The notes beneath the pieces were generated by a model, which saw only the letters and a list, made by a program, of their open reading frames with translations, did not search any database and had not been told where the DNA came from. Positions 1 through 7,623 of a stretch of DNA of 10,456 bases are shown piece by piece. Position numbers and translations under genes: made by a program. This DNA comes from Acidobacteriota bacterium. GTDB taxonomy: Bacteria > Acidobacteriota > UBA4820 > DSQY01. The stretch lies in contig JAKAIJ010000080.1 in assembly GCA_021814355.1 (NCBI GenBank), positions 1 through 10,456 on the forward strand, given 5' to 3'. The stretch's first letter is position 1, and each line of letters begins with the position of its first letter.

Positions 1-2
1 AC

Positions 3-479
3 GGCAAGGACGCGAAGGGGATGATCCGCCAACACCAGTTCCACAAGGTGGAGCTGGTGAAGTTCGCCCACCCCGACCGCTCCTACGAGGCCCTCGAGCG
101 GCTCACCGCCGACGCCGAGGCGGTCCTGGAGGCCCTCGGCCTCCACTACCGCCGCGTGACCCTCTGCGCGGGGGACATGTCCTTCTCCTCCGCCAAGACC
201 TACGACCTCGAGGTGTGGCTCCCCTCCCAGGGACGCTTCCGGGAGATCAGCTCCTGCTCTAACTTCGAGGAGTTCCAGGCGCGCCGGGCGGATATCCGCT
301 TCCGCCCCCGGGAGGGTGGGAGGCCACGGTTCGTCCACACCCTCAACGGCTCCGGCCTGGCCGTGGGCCGCACGGTGGTGGCGATCCTGGAGAACTTCCA
401 GCGGGCGGACGGGAGCGTCGTCGTGCCCGAGGCGCTGCGGCCGTACCTGCACGGCCGGGAGGTCATCGCCGGAGCGTAG
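3..479 (+). CDS. serS: Seryl-tRNA synthetase, C-terminal part (5' truncated by window)
   Basis: Charges tRNA-Ser, and tRNA-Sec with serine as the first step of selenocysteine synthesis; cytoplasmic class II aminoacyl-tRNA synthetase. The frame is already open at base 3, and the ATG at 21 is internal. The visible part starts in the motif 2 region (GKDAKGMIRQHQFHKVELVK), continues through the active-site core (SCSNFEEFQARR) and ends with the motif 3 block (HTLNGSGLAVGRTVVAILEN), then a short C-terminus and a TAG stop. These blocks are diagnostic of bacterial SerRS. The N-terminal tRNA-binding coiled coil and motif 1 lie outside the window. No intrinsic terminator follows; the next structured DNA is the repeat starting near 540. 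The link to selenocysteine is of interest because selB lies in the same window, though in a different transcription unit. Confidence 0.97.
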   Translation, partial: GKDAKGMIRQHQFHKVELVKFAHPDRSYEALERLTADAEAVLEALGLHYRRVTLCAGDMSFSSAKTYDLEVWLPSQGRFREISSCSNFEEFQARRADIRFRPREGGRPRFVHTLNGSGLAVGRTVVAILENFQRADGSVVVPEALRPYLHGREVIAGA

Positions 480-539
480 CCGGCGCCACGGGCCCGATCC
501 AGGCGAGCCATTCATGTTATACGCTTTCCGCTTTCAGGT

Positions 540-926
540 GTCATACCAAATTACCGTCATTTGTGGAGCATTCGGCTGGAGGGTGCTTCGCACCTTCCGT
601 GCCTCGCGGCCGTCTCGTCGAAGGATTTGGGCTTAGGTTTACCTTTGGAGAATCCTTCTCCGAGCCGGCCCCGCGAGCCCCTGCCCTTCGGGCGCTCCAG
701 CCTCCTCCTGTTCCTGCCGCCTCCCCCCACTATCTTATGCGCCGCGAGTCTCGGACCATCTCCATCGTCAAGCTTCGCGAGCCAGCGCCTGCGACGTACA
801 TCCCAGTACGACTCGGCGCGGCCCGCTCGCTTTCCTCGGACCTGGCCCGATCCGCGCGGGACGCCGCCTTCCCTCGCTTCGCTCGGGAAGGCGATTCCTT
901 CAGGACAGATATCCAATTGGTATCAG
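540..926 (+). repeat. Structured intergenic repeat, copy 1
   Basis: This copy matches 5348-5742 in the same orientation. The visible architecture is as follows. The left end is GTCATACCAA (540-549). A 5' module (574-702) is closed by GGCTGGAG/CTCCAGCC and contains GGTGC-TTC-GCACC (582-594), a long arm based on CTCGCGGCCG and GAAGGATT/AATCCTTC (620-658), and GCCC-TTC-GGGC (683-693). A pyrimidine-rich linker spans 703-738. A 3' module (739-892) holds nested stems GCGAGC/GCTCGC, GCGCC/GGCGC and CGTAC/GTACG (777-830) and a 25-nt hairpin (867-891). The right end is AATTGGTAT (915-923) followed by CAG, an imperfect inverted match to ATACCAAATT at 543-552. The copy lies between convergent serS and the TPR gene. 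No transposase or convincing ORF is present. It may be a MITE/REP-like element or a structured RNA; the boundaries are inferred from the comparison of two copies. Confidence 0.85.
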
Positions 927-955
927 CTAAAGGCAGACCGAGAAAGCTTCCCCGG

Positions 956-989
956 AAAAATAAGGGAGCCGGGTGTGAGCCCGGCTCCC
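956..989 (-). terminator. Intrinsic terminator of the TPR gene
   Basis: A perfect 10-bp inverted repeat, GGGAGCCGGG (964-973) and CCCGGCTCCC (980-989), encloses a 6-nt loop. On the minus strand the stem is followed at once by TTATTTTT, a classic U-tract. It lies 25 bases past the stop codon of the TPR gene. The U-tract is on the minus-strand side only, so it should stop transcription from the TPR gene rather than from serS. Confidence 0.9.
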
Positions 990-1014
990 GGTGTCTCGGA
1001 GAGGGATATCAAGG

Positions 1015-2181
1015 TCAGCCGCCGAGCTGCTTGACGGTCTTCTGGGCCTTCGCCTTGAGGTCCGCGTTCTTGGTGACGGCGATGAACTTCTTGAAGGCGT
1101 CCGCGGCCTTGGCGTTGTTCTTGAGCTCCTGGTAGGCGGTGGCGACGTAGAGGAGCGCATCCTCGTCGGTGGCGCTGAGGGCCAGGGCCTGCTCGCCTGC
1201 CGCCGCCGCCTCCTTGTACCTCTTGGCGTTCAGGTGGCAGAGGCAGAGCCCCCGCAGCACGAGGAGGCGCCTGGAGGCGTCCTTCGAAACGCCCAGGAAG
1301 ACGTCGGCCGCCGGAGCCGCGGCGGCGCAGTCGCCCTTGCCCAGCAGCGCCATGGCGCGGAAGAAGAGCCCCTGCTCGTCGTTGGGCCGGGCCTTGAGAA
1401 TCTGGTCCGCGGCCCCCAGGCACAGGTCGTAGTTTTTGTCGTTGTTATAGCAGAGCGCGATCCGGAGCAGGACCGCCACCTTGAGATTCTCCTTCTTGGT
1501 GACCTTGAGCCAGCTCTCGTAACTGGCAGCGGCGTCGGAGAACTTCTTCTCCTGCATGTAGGCCTGCCCGAGGGCGAGCAGAACGTCCTCGTTGCCGGGC
1601 GCGGCGGTCCGGGCCTTCTCTAGGTAACCGAGGGCCTTGTCGGTCTGGTTCGACTGGAGGCAGAGCCGGGCCGCCTCGTAGGCGGCGTTGTTGAACGCCG
1701 GGTCAACCTGGACGAGCTGCTCGTATTTCGCGAGCGCCTTGTCCGCCTGGTTGAGATCCTCGTAGAGCACGGCGGCGCTGTAGAGGATCTCGCGCTTCGT
1801 GGGGTCCACGGCCAGCGCCTTCTCGTAGCTCGCGATCACCTTGTCGTTCGCGCCCTGGTCCTTGTAGACCAGCGCCATATATTCGTAGGGCAGCGTGGAC
1901 GTCGCGTCCATGCCCGCGGCCTTGTCCAGGTTCTCCACGGCCTTCGTGTAGTCCTTGAGCTTATGGTAGGCCACGCCGAGGTTATAGTAGATGCTGAAGT
2001 CCACCTGATTCGACTTGAGGAACGCCTCCCCGGCCTGGACCGCTTCCGAGTACTTGCCCTGTTCGATGAGCTCGGACATGCTCGCGCCCTGCTGGGCGGA
2101 CTGCTTCTTGGGGTCCTGGGCCGAGGCGGACGGGCCGCAGAGGAGCCCCAGCACGATCACGAGAAGACACGCACGACGCAT
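1015..2181 (-). CDS. Secreted tetratricopeptide-repeat protein
   Basis: A 388-residue protein. Residues 1-21 form a signal peptide: basic MRR, a hydrophobic core, and ASA before Gln22 as a signal peptidase I site. The Cys at 15 lacks a proper lipobox, so a soluble periplasmic or secreted location is more likely than a lipoprotein. From about residue 35 to the end it is tandem ~34-residue TPR units with the usual small and aromatic positions (for example YYNLGVAYHKLKDYTKAVEN, LPYEYMALVYKDQG, LLALGQAYMQEKKFSDAAAS, LLYVATAYQELKNNAKAADA). TPR arrays are protein-protein scaffolds; no catalytic domain is visible and the partner is unknown. The ATG is preceded by GGGGAGG at a 6-nt spacing. The gene has its own promoter, a leader hairpin and a terminator, so it is probably monocistronic although it lies 86 bp downstream of the activator gene on the same strand. 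Confidence 0.86.
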   Translation of the reverse strand: MRRACLLVIVLGLLCGPSASAQDPKKQSAQQGASMSELIEQGKYSEAVQAGEAFLKSNQVDFSIYYNLGVAYHKLKDYTKAVENLDKAAGMDATSTLPYEYMALVYKDQGANDKVIASYEKALAVDPTKREILYSAAVLYEDLNQADKALAKYEQLVQVDPAFNNAAYEAARLCLQSNQTDKALGYLEKARTAAPGNEDVLLALGQAYMQEKKFSDAAASYESWLKVTKKENLKVAVLLRIALCYNNDKNYDLCLGAADQILKARPNDEQGLFFRAMALLGKGDCAAAAPAADVFLGVSKDASRRLLVLRGLCLCHLNAKRYKEAAAAGEQALALSATDEDALLYVATAYQELKNNAKAADAFKKFIAVTKNADLKAKAQKTVKQLGG

Positions 2182-2193
2182 CGGATTCCTCCC

Positions 2194-2213
2194 CTTAGGG
2201 GCCTTTCCCTAAG
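2194..2213 (-). other. Leader hairpin upstream of the TPR gene ribosome-binding site
   Basis: CTTAGGG (2194-2200) and CCCTAAG (2207-2213) form a perfect 7-bp stem with a 6-nt loop. In the TPR mRNA it would lie at or just after the predicted 5' end, next to the GGGGAGG ribosome-binding site. No U-tract follows on the minus strand, so it is not a standard terminator. A 5'-end stabilising hairpin or a ribosome-access element are both possible; the role is inference. Confidence 0.5.
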
Positions 2214-2218
2214 CATTT

Positions 2219-2248
2219 ACAATACCATAATTTGCCGGCTTCGGTCAA
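2219..2248 (-). promoter_or_regulatory. Putative sigma70 promoter for the TPR gene
   Basis: Reading the minus strand, TTGACC (2248-2243) is followed by an 18-base spacer and TATTGT (2224-2219), with TGG directly before the -10 box (extended -10, TGn). The region is clearly AT-richer than its surroundings. Predicted initiation falls near 2212, so the transcript would begin in or just ahead of the leader hairpin. It is read from sequence only, and the -10 box is an imperfect match. Confidence 0.5.
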
Positions 2249-2267
2249 CGCGGGTGGGGCCCTGGAG

Positions 2268-3612
<1,345 letters not shown>

Positions 3613-3629
<17 letters not shown>

Positions 3630-3903
3630 GGGCGCCTCGGACGACGCGCTCGAGCGCGTCGCGGGACTGCTCGGTGCAGCGGTTGAGAACCTCGCCGCCC
3701 TTGCAGACCAGGATGTTGGGCCCCTCGCCGCACATCCCCAGGCAGGAGGCGTAGGTGACCTTCACGGCCTTGGGGGGAAGCTCTCGGGCTATCTGTTTCA
3801 AGAGCACGCGGAGCCGCTCGGGGTTGCCCTTCTGGGTGCAGGCGTCCCCCTTGCAGACGAAGACGTAGACCTTCTCGTCATGGATGGAGGGCGTGTCCGT
3901 CAC
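3613..3903 (-). CDS. Thioredoxin-like [2Fe-2S] ferredoxin
   Basis: A small electron-transfer protein of the thioredoxin-fold ferredoxin family (related to the NuoE/HoxE cluster domain). Counting from the GTG at 3903 it has 96 residues. Four cysteines fit the cluster ligands: CKGDAC near the N-terminus (Cys17, Cys22) and CLGMCGEGP (Cys54, Cys58); two further Cys (67, 76) follow in the last third. Two GTG starts are possible, 3912 and 3903. GAGGT seven bases before 3903 makes the second the better start, giving a 26-nt overlap with the desulfurase stop; the first would add three residues. The 3' end overlaps the activator gene, so the three genes should be co-translated. It may donate electrons to, or report cluster status for, the products of the same operon; that role is inference. 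Confidence 0.86.
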
Positions 3904-5050
3904 GGTGTGCACCTCGCAAAGAACCGACCGCCTCCTCCAGGGCGGCGGCGAGCGCCGCCAGGTCGGCGGGGCTCGTCGTCCGGCCCAGGCTCACCCGCAC
4001 GGACGAACCCCCGGGCGGCAGCGGGGCGGACATCCATTGTAATACCCGGGGAGGGGAATGAGAACCGGTATGGCAGGCGGAACCCGTGCCCACGGCCATG
4101 CCGCGCGCGTCGAGAGCGGCCGCGAGCGCCGCGCCGTCCACGCCCGGCAGGGCGAAGAAGCTCGTGTTGGGCAGGCGGGGCGCCTCTTTCCCGAAGATCA
4201 CGGCCCCCCGCGGCGCCAGGGAGCCGGCCTCGAAGCGGTCCCGCAGGGCCGCCAGCGCGGCCGCCCCGGGGAGCCGGGTCGCGGCGAGCCGGCACGCCAC
4301 CCCGAAGCCGTAGGCGAGGGGCACGGCCTCCGTGGAAGCCCGCCGTCCCCCCTCCTGGCCGCCTCCGCGCAGCCAGGGGGTGACGGGCGCCCCCTCGCGC
4401 ACCACGAGGGCGCCGATGCCCTTGGGCCCGAAGAGCTTGTGGCCCGCGAGGGAGAGGTAGTCGGGCCGCGCCTCCGCCCAGGGGGAGGCCACCTTGCCCG
4501 CGGCCTGCACCGCGTCGGTGTGGAAGAGGCAGCCGGTGGCGCGGCAGAGCGCGCCCACCGCCGCCACGGGCTGGAGGACGCCCGTCTCGTTGTGGGCGGT
4601 GAGGACCGAGACCGCGGCCACCTCCTCGTCCAGGAGCGCCGCCAGGGCCTCCAGGTCCACCGTTCCCTCGGGGCGCACGGGCGCCTCGGCGACGTGGAAT
4701 CCCTCTTCCTCGAGTCGCTCGGCGGCGCCGCGCACGGAGGGGTGTTCGATACCCGAAAGCACCACCCGGCGCCGGCCGGGCCGCCCGCGCGCCGCGGAGA
4801 GGAGCGCCAGGTGGTTTGCCTCGGTGGCCGACCCCGTGAAGACCACCTCGGCAGGGGAGCAGCCCACGAGCGCCGCCACTCCGGCGCGGCCCTCCTCGAG
4901 CAGCGCCAGGGCGCGCCGTCCCGCGGCGTGCGGGCTGGAGGGGTTGGCGAACCCCTCGCGCGCCGCGAGGGCGCACGCTGCCGCGACCTCCGGGGCCTCG
5001 GGGGTGGTGGCGTTGCAGTCGAAGTAGAGGCTCCCGTCCTGCAGCTTCAT
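3878..5050 (-). CDS. Cysteine desulfurase, NifS/IscS-type (class V aminotransferase fold)
   Basis: A PLP enzyme converting cysteine to alanine and an enzyme-bound persulfide for Fe-S cluster or thio-cofactor synthesis; some homologues also act on selenocysteine. 390 residues, normal for the family. Motifs: N-terminal YFDCNATTP (9-17), TGSATEANH (72-80), PLP-stacking His103 in GIEHPSV, HNETG (153-157), HTDAVQ (177-182), PLP lysine Lys205 in SLAGHKLFGPKG, RGGGQEGGRRASTEA (228-242), and a short-loop active-site Cys326 in GSACHTGSHSPPRVL. The usual aromatic/His slot in Y-x-D-(H/N)-NATTP is Cys12 here. An ATG at 5050 is preceded by AGGA; the open frame extends further upstream but lacks family similarity. 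It lies 31 bp after the ferritin-like gene and overlaps the ferredoxin gene. A short stretch around the active-site Cys uses A/T-ending codons (see findings). The sulfur acceptor is not identifiable. Confidence 0.93.
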   Translation of the reverse strand: MKLQDGSLYFDCNATTPEAPEVAAACALAAREGFANPSSPHAAGRRALALLEEGRAGVAALVGCSPAEVVFTGSATEANHLALLSAARGRPGRRRVVLSGIEHPSVRGAAERLEEEGFHVAEAPVRPEGTVDLEALAALLDEEVAAVSVLTAHNETGVLQPVAAVGALCRATGCLFHTDAVQAAGKVASPWAEARPDYLSLAGHKLFGPKGIGALVVREGAPVTPWLRGGGQEGGRRASTEAVPLAYGFGVACRLAATRLPGAAALAALRDRFEAGSLAPRGAVIFGKEAPRLPNTSFFALPGVDGAALAAALDARGMAVGTGSACHTGSHSPPRVLQWMSAPLPPGGSSVRVSLGRTTSPADLAALAAALEEAVGSLRGAHRDGHALHP

Positions 5051-5081
5051 GGGCCGGGTCCTGAAGGGGCGGGGGCGCCGC

Positions 5082-5288
5082 TCAGTTATCGCCCTGGTAG
5101 TACCGGTCCAGCTCCTCTTCGAGCTGCCGGATGTGGCGCTTCTCCTCTTCGGCGAGATCAAGGAAGGTGACGCGGCTGGCCGGGTCGCTGGAGACCCGGG
5201 CGGCCTCTTCGTAGAACTGGAACGCGGCCTTTTCGCGCTCGAGCGCGAGGCGCAGGATGTCCACGGGCTTCATCGCGGGGTCAATCAT
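5082..5288 (-). CDS. Half-length ferritin/rubrerythrin-like small protein
   Basis: A 68-residue, strongly charged, all-helical protein. Helix 1 (about 8-32) carries Glu19 and Tyr26 seven residues apart, and helix 2 (about 36-64) carries EEEKRH with Glu49-x-x-His52. That is the E...Y/ExxH iron-ligand pattern of one half of a rubrerythrin or ferritin four-helix bundle. A normal rubrerythrin domain has two such helix pairs, so this polypeptide would have to dimerise to build a di-iron site, as encapsulated ferritins do. The ATG at 5288 follows GAGAGGGAAGGAG; another ATG lies at 5312 and one at residue 6, so the start is uncertain. It appears to be first gene of the operon with the desulfurase, ferredoxin and activator. 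The stop is TGA; the downstream context gives no support for selenocysteine readthrough. Iron binding is inferred. Confidence 0.65.
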   Translation of the reverse strand: MIDPAMKPVDILRLALEREKAAFQFYEEAARVSSDPASRVTFLDLAEEEKRHIRQLEEELDRYYQGDN

Positions 5289-5307
5289 GGGCTCCTTCCC
5301 TCTCAAA

Positions 5308-5365
5308 ACCATGGTAACACGGCGGCCCCGGCCGGGGAGAGACGCGGGTCATACCAAGGTAACAC
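5308..5365. repeat. Direct repeat pair ACCAWGGTAACAC flanking a palindrome
   Basis: ACCATGGTAACAC (5308-5320) and ACCAAGGTAACAC (5353-5365) differ at one base and are 45 bp apart. Between them lies the 12-base self-complementary CCCCGGCCGGGG (5326-5337). The pair sits just upstream of the ferritin-like gene, and the distal member includes the left end of repeat copy 2. It could be an operator for the operon or a scar of repeat insertion; the sequence alone does not decide. Confidence 0.5.
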
Positions 5366-5742
5366 CAAAGCTAGAGTAATCGGCTGGAGGGTGCTTCGCA
5401 CCTTTCGGGGCTCACGGCCATCTCGTCGAAGGATTTGGGCTCGGGTCTGCCTTTGAAGAATCCTTCTCCGAACCGGCCCCGCGAGCCCCGGCCCTTCGGG
5501 CACTCCAGCCTTCCTGAATTCCTGCCACCCCCCCCCACCTTAATTGAGTGCGCCGCGAGTCTCGGACCATCTCCTTCGTCAAGCTTCGCAGGCCAGCGCC
5601 TGCGACGTACATCCCAGTACGACTCGGCGCGGCCCGCTCGCTTTCCTCGGACCTGGCCCGATCCGCGCGGGACGCCGCCTTCCGAAGCAAAGCTCCGGAA
5701 GGTAATTCTTCTAGGACGGCATTAACCCTAAACTTATACCAG
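5348..5742 (+). repeat. Structured intergenic repeat, copy 2
   Basis: Second copy of the element at 540-926, same orientation. The left end GTCATACCAA (5348-5357) is identical. The 5' module (5382-5510) has exactly the same 129-nt length, with the closing stem GGCTGGAG/CTCCAGCC and the GGTGC-TTC-GCACC and GCCC-TTC-GGGC hairpins unchanged. The linker contains a longer C run and shifts the register by 3 bases. The 3' module (5550-5703) includes 92 bases identical to copy 1 (5592-5683 versus 781-872), then a 25-nt hairpin (5678-5702) with a swapped base pair. The last bases, TACCAG (5737-5742), match TATCAG of copy 1 and coincide with the final codons of selB, so the exact right edge is uncertain. 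It fills the gap between selB and the ferritin-like operon and lies antisense to both. Nothing in it resembles a transposase. Confidence 0.85.
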
Positions 5743-7623
5743 AATCCGCCGCCCGTCGCCCTCCCGGCGGGTCCACTTCCGGTCGTCCAGGAGCTCCAAG
5801 AGGGGCATGGCGTATCTGCGGGTGACCCCGAGGAGCGCCTTGAACTCGGGAACCGTGAGGAGGCCGGCTCCCGCGCGGGCCCTCTCCGAAAGAGCTTCTC
5901 GGACCCGCTCCAGGGCCTCGGGGCGGATGAAGAAATCGCCCGAGAAGCGCATCAGGCGACCCTCCTGCACCAGGAGCGGCAATACCTTGCGCGCGGCGGA
6001 CCCGTGGAGCCGGACGAGCTCGTCGCCCGTCCGGGGCGAAAGCCCCGCCGCCGCGAACTCCGCGAGGAGCGCGTCCCAGATCGCCCGCTCCGCGCGGGTC
6101 AGCTCGAGGCGGTGGCCCGGCGGCCTCAGCCGGTCGCCCTCGCGCTCGGCCCGGCCGGCGGCCACGAGGGCGTCGGCGAGCGCCTCCGCCTGGTGCGCCT
6201 CCAGGATGCGCCCCCAGCGGGAGCAGAGCTCGGGACGGGGCACCCAGGGAGAACCCGCCGCGGCCCGTCCGCGCAGGAAGGCCTCCGCCCGGTCGAGCCA
6301 GGCCTCGGCCTGGGGGCCGTGGAGCCACCAGTCGGCGCCGGGCCAGCGGACGAGGGTCCCCGCCTCCTCCGCCTCGGAGGCCAGCGCCGCAAGGGCCGCC
6401 CCGGATCGTCCCAGCCGCGCCGCCGCCTCGGGGGGGCGGCAGCCCTGGGGGCCCGCCTCGCAGAGCAGGGCCTCAAGGCCCGCCCCGAGTCCGTTCTCGC
6501 GCAGGGTTTCTTCGATCGCGGCGTCCCGGGGGCGTCCCCAGCGTGCCCTGCGGCGGGCCACCAGGAGGACCTCCCCGCCCGCCACGGTGCGGACGGGGGA
6601 AGGGAGACGCAGGATGAAGCGGTCGCCGGGCCAGGCGCAGGCCGGCTCGGGGAGGCGCAGTTGGCAGAGGCCGCGCTCCCCCGCGGCGAGCGTCCGGGTC
6701 CCGCAGAGGTGGAGATGGGCCTCCGCCTCCTGGGTGTGGAGGTGCAGCCGTACGGTCATCCCGTCCCGCAGGGGGACGGCCGCCGAGGGCAGCACCTCGC
6801 CGCGCACGTCCAGCATGGACGATGGCCAGATCGCGCCCGGGGCCGCCGCCACTTGGCCCCGGTGAAGCTCCTGGTGCTTGAGGTCGGGGAGGTTGAGGGC
6901 GGCGCGCTGCCCCGCGGAGACGGCCTGAACCTCCCGGGCGAAGACCTGGATTCCCCGGACCTTGCTCTCCCCCCCGGCGGGGAAGACCTCCACCCGCTCC
7001 TCGACGGCCACCGTGCCGTCGGTGCAGGTCCCGGTTACCACCGTCCCGAACCCCCTCACGGAAAAGACCCGGTCCACGGGGAGCCGGAACGGACGGTCAG
7101 CAGGCCGGGCCGGACAGGCGGCCGCCTGCTCCAGGAGCGCCGCCCTCAGCTCGGGCAAGCCATTTCCCGTGAGGGCGCTCACCGGGACCACCGGGAGGTG
7201 GCTCAACCCGGCCCGGTCGAGAAACTCCCCCACCTCGAGCCGGGCCATCTCGAGCGTCTCCGCGTCCGCCAGGTCCGTCTTGTTTAGGGCCACGACCCCG
7301 CGCGAGAGGCCGAGCAGCCGCAGGATGTCCGCGTGCTCCTCGGTCTGGGGCATCACCGACTCGTCCGCCGCCACCACCAGGAGGAAGAGGTCCACCCCCG
7401 AGGCGCCGGCCAGCATGTTCTTGACGAACCGCTCGTGGCCCGGGAGGTCCACGAAGTGGAGGTCGCGGTCCCCCTCGCGGAGCGGCGCGAAGCCGATGTC
7501 CAGGGTAATGCCCCGGCGCTTCTCCTCCTCCCAGCGGTCCGCGTCCACCCCCGTGAGGGCCTTCACCAGCAGAGTCTTGCCGTGGTCCACGTGGCCGGCG
7601 GTTCCGACGACGACGGGGCGCAT
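5734..7623 (-). CDS. selB: Selenocysteine-specific elongation factor SelB
   Basis: A GTPase that brings selenocysteyl-tRNA-Sec to ribosomes paused at UGA codons carrying a SECIS hairpin. 629 residues, typical of bacterial SelB. N-terminal GTPase domain: G1 GTAGHVDHGKT (7-17), G2 region EKRRGITLDIGF (34-45), G3 DLPGHERF (59-66), G4 NKTD (114-117). EF-Tu-like beta-barrel domains follow (RVFSVRGFGTVVTGT and onward), then a long C-terminal part with winged-helix repeats; the last one (FKALLGVTRRYAMPLLELLD) is the SECIS-binding type. Start ATG at 7623 overlaps the rsmD stop as TGATG, so translation is probably coupled. The open frame extends further upstream through rsmD, but that part is only an antisense-like shadow. 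The stop codon and last two codons (CTG GTA TAA) lie on the edge of repeat copy 2. The gene implies selA, selC, selD and selenoproteins elsewhere in the genome. Confidence 0.97.
   Translation of the reverse strand: MRPVVVGTAGHVDHGKTLLVKALTGVDADRWEEEKRRGITLDIGFAPLREGDRDLHFVDLPGHERFVKNMLAGASGVDLFLLVVAADESVMPQTEEHADILRLLGLSRGVVALNKTDLADAETLEMARLEVGEFLDRAGLSHLPVVPVSALTGNGLPELRAALLEQAAACPARPADRPFRLPVDRVFSVRGFGTVVTGTCTDGTVAVEERVEVFPAGGESKVRGIQVFAREVQAVSAGQRAALNLPDLKHQELHRGQVAAAPGAIWPSSMLDVRGEVLPSAAVPLRDGMTVRLHLHTQEAEAHLHLCGTRTLAAGERGLCQLRLPEPACAWPGDRFILRLPSPVRTVAGGEVLLVARRRARWGRPRDAAIEETLRENGLGAGLEALLCEAGPQGCRPPEAAARLGRSGAALAALASEAEEAGTLVRWPGADWWLHGPQAEAWLDRAEAFLRGRAAAGSPWVPRPELCSRWGRILEAHQAEALADALVAAGRAEREGDRLRPPGHRLELTRAERAIWDALLAEFAAAGLSPRTGDELVRLHGSAARKVLPLLVQEGRLMRFSGDFFIRPEALERVREALSERARAGAGLLTVPEFKALLGVTRRYAMPLLELLDDRKWTRREGDGRRILV

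Noticed and set aside
480..539. Terminator or tRNA gene just after serS
   Set aside because: No stem with a U-tract and no tRNA cloverleaf signatures were found; this short stretch shows nothing recognisable.
557..1034. Open reading frames on both strands across repeat copy 1
   Set aside because: They are Arg/Pro/Ser-rich and lack a convincing start. On the minus strand the frame is lost in copy 2 at the C-run indel. On the plus strand the frame survives only because the net indel is 3 bases; differences between copies fall at all three codon positions, with no third-position excess, while base-pairing is kept.
5082..5084. TGA of the ferritin-like gene (and the TGA stops of the desulfurase and ferredoxin genes) as a selenocysteine codon
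   Set aside because: Although SelB is present, readthrough would run into frames overlapping the next genes with no family similarity, and no convincing SECIS hairpin follows.
4058..5170. Long plus-strand open frame opposite the desulfurase
   Set aside because: Antisense shadow; the minus-strand product has every motif of the family.
5412..5725. Open reading frames across repeat copy 2
   Set aside because: Same reasons as for copy 1. The frames do not extend into anything resembling a domain and are best explained by GC-rich structured DNA.
5548..7287. Long plus-strand open frame opposite selB, running out of the repeat
   Set aside because: Antisense shadow of SelB joined to a repeat frame; composition is artefactual.
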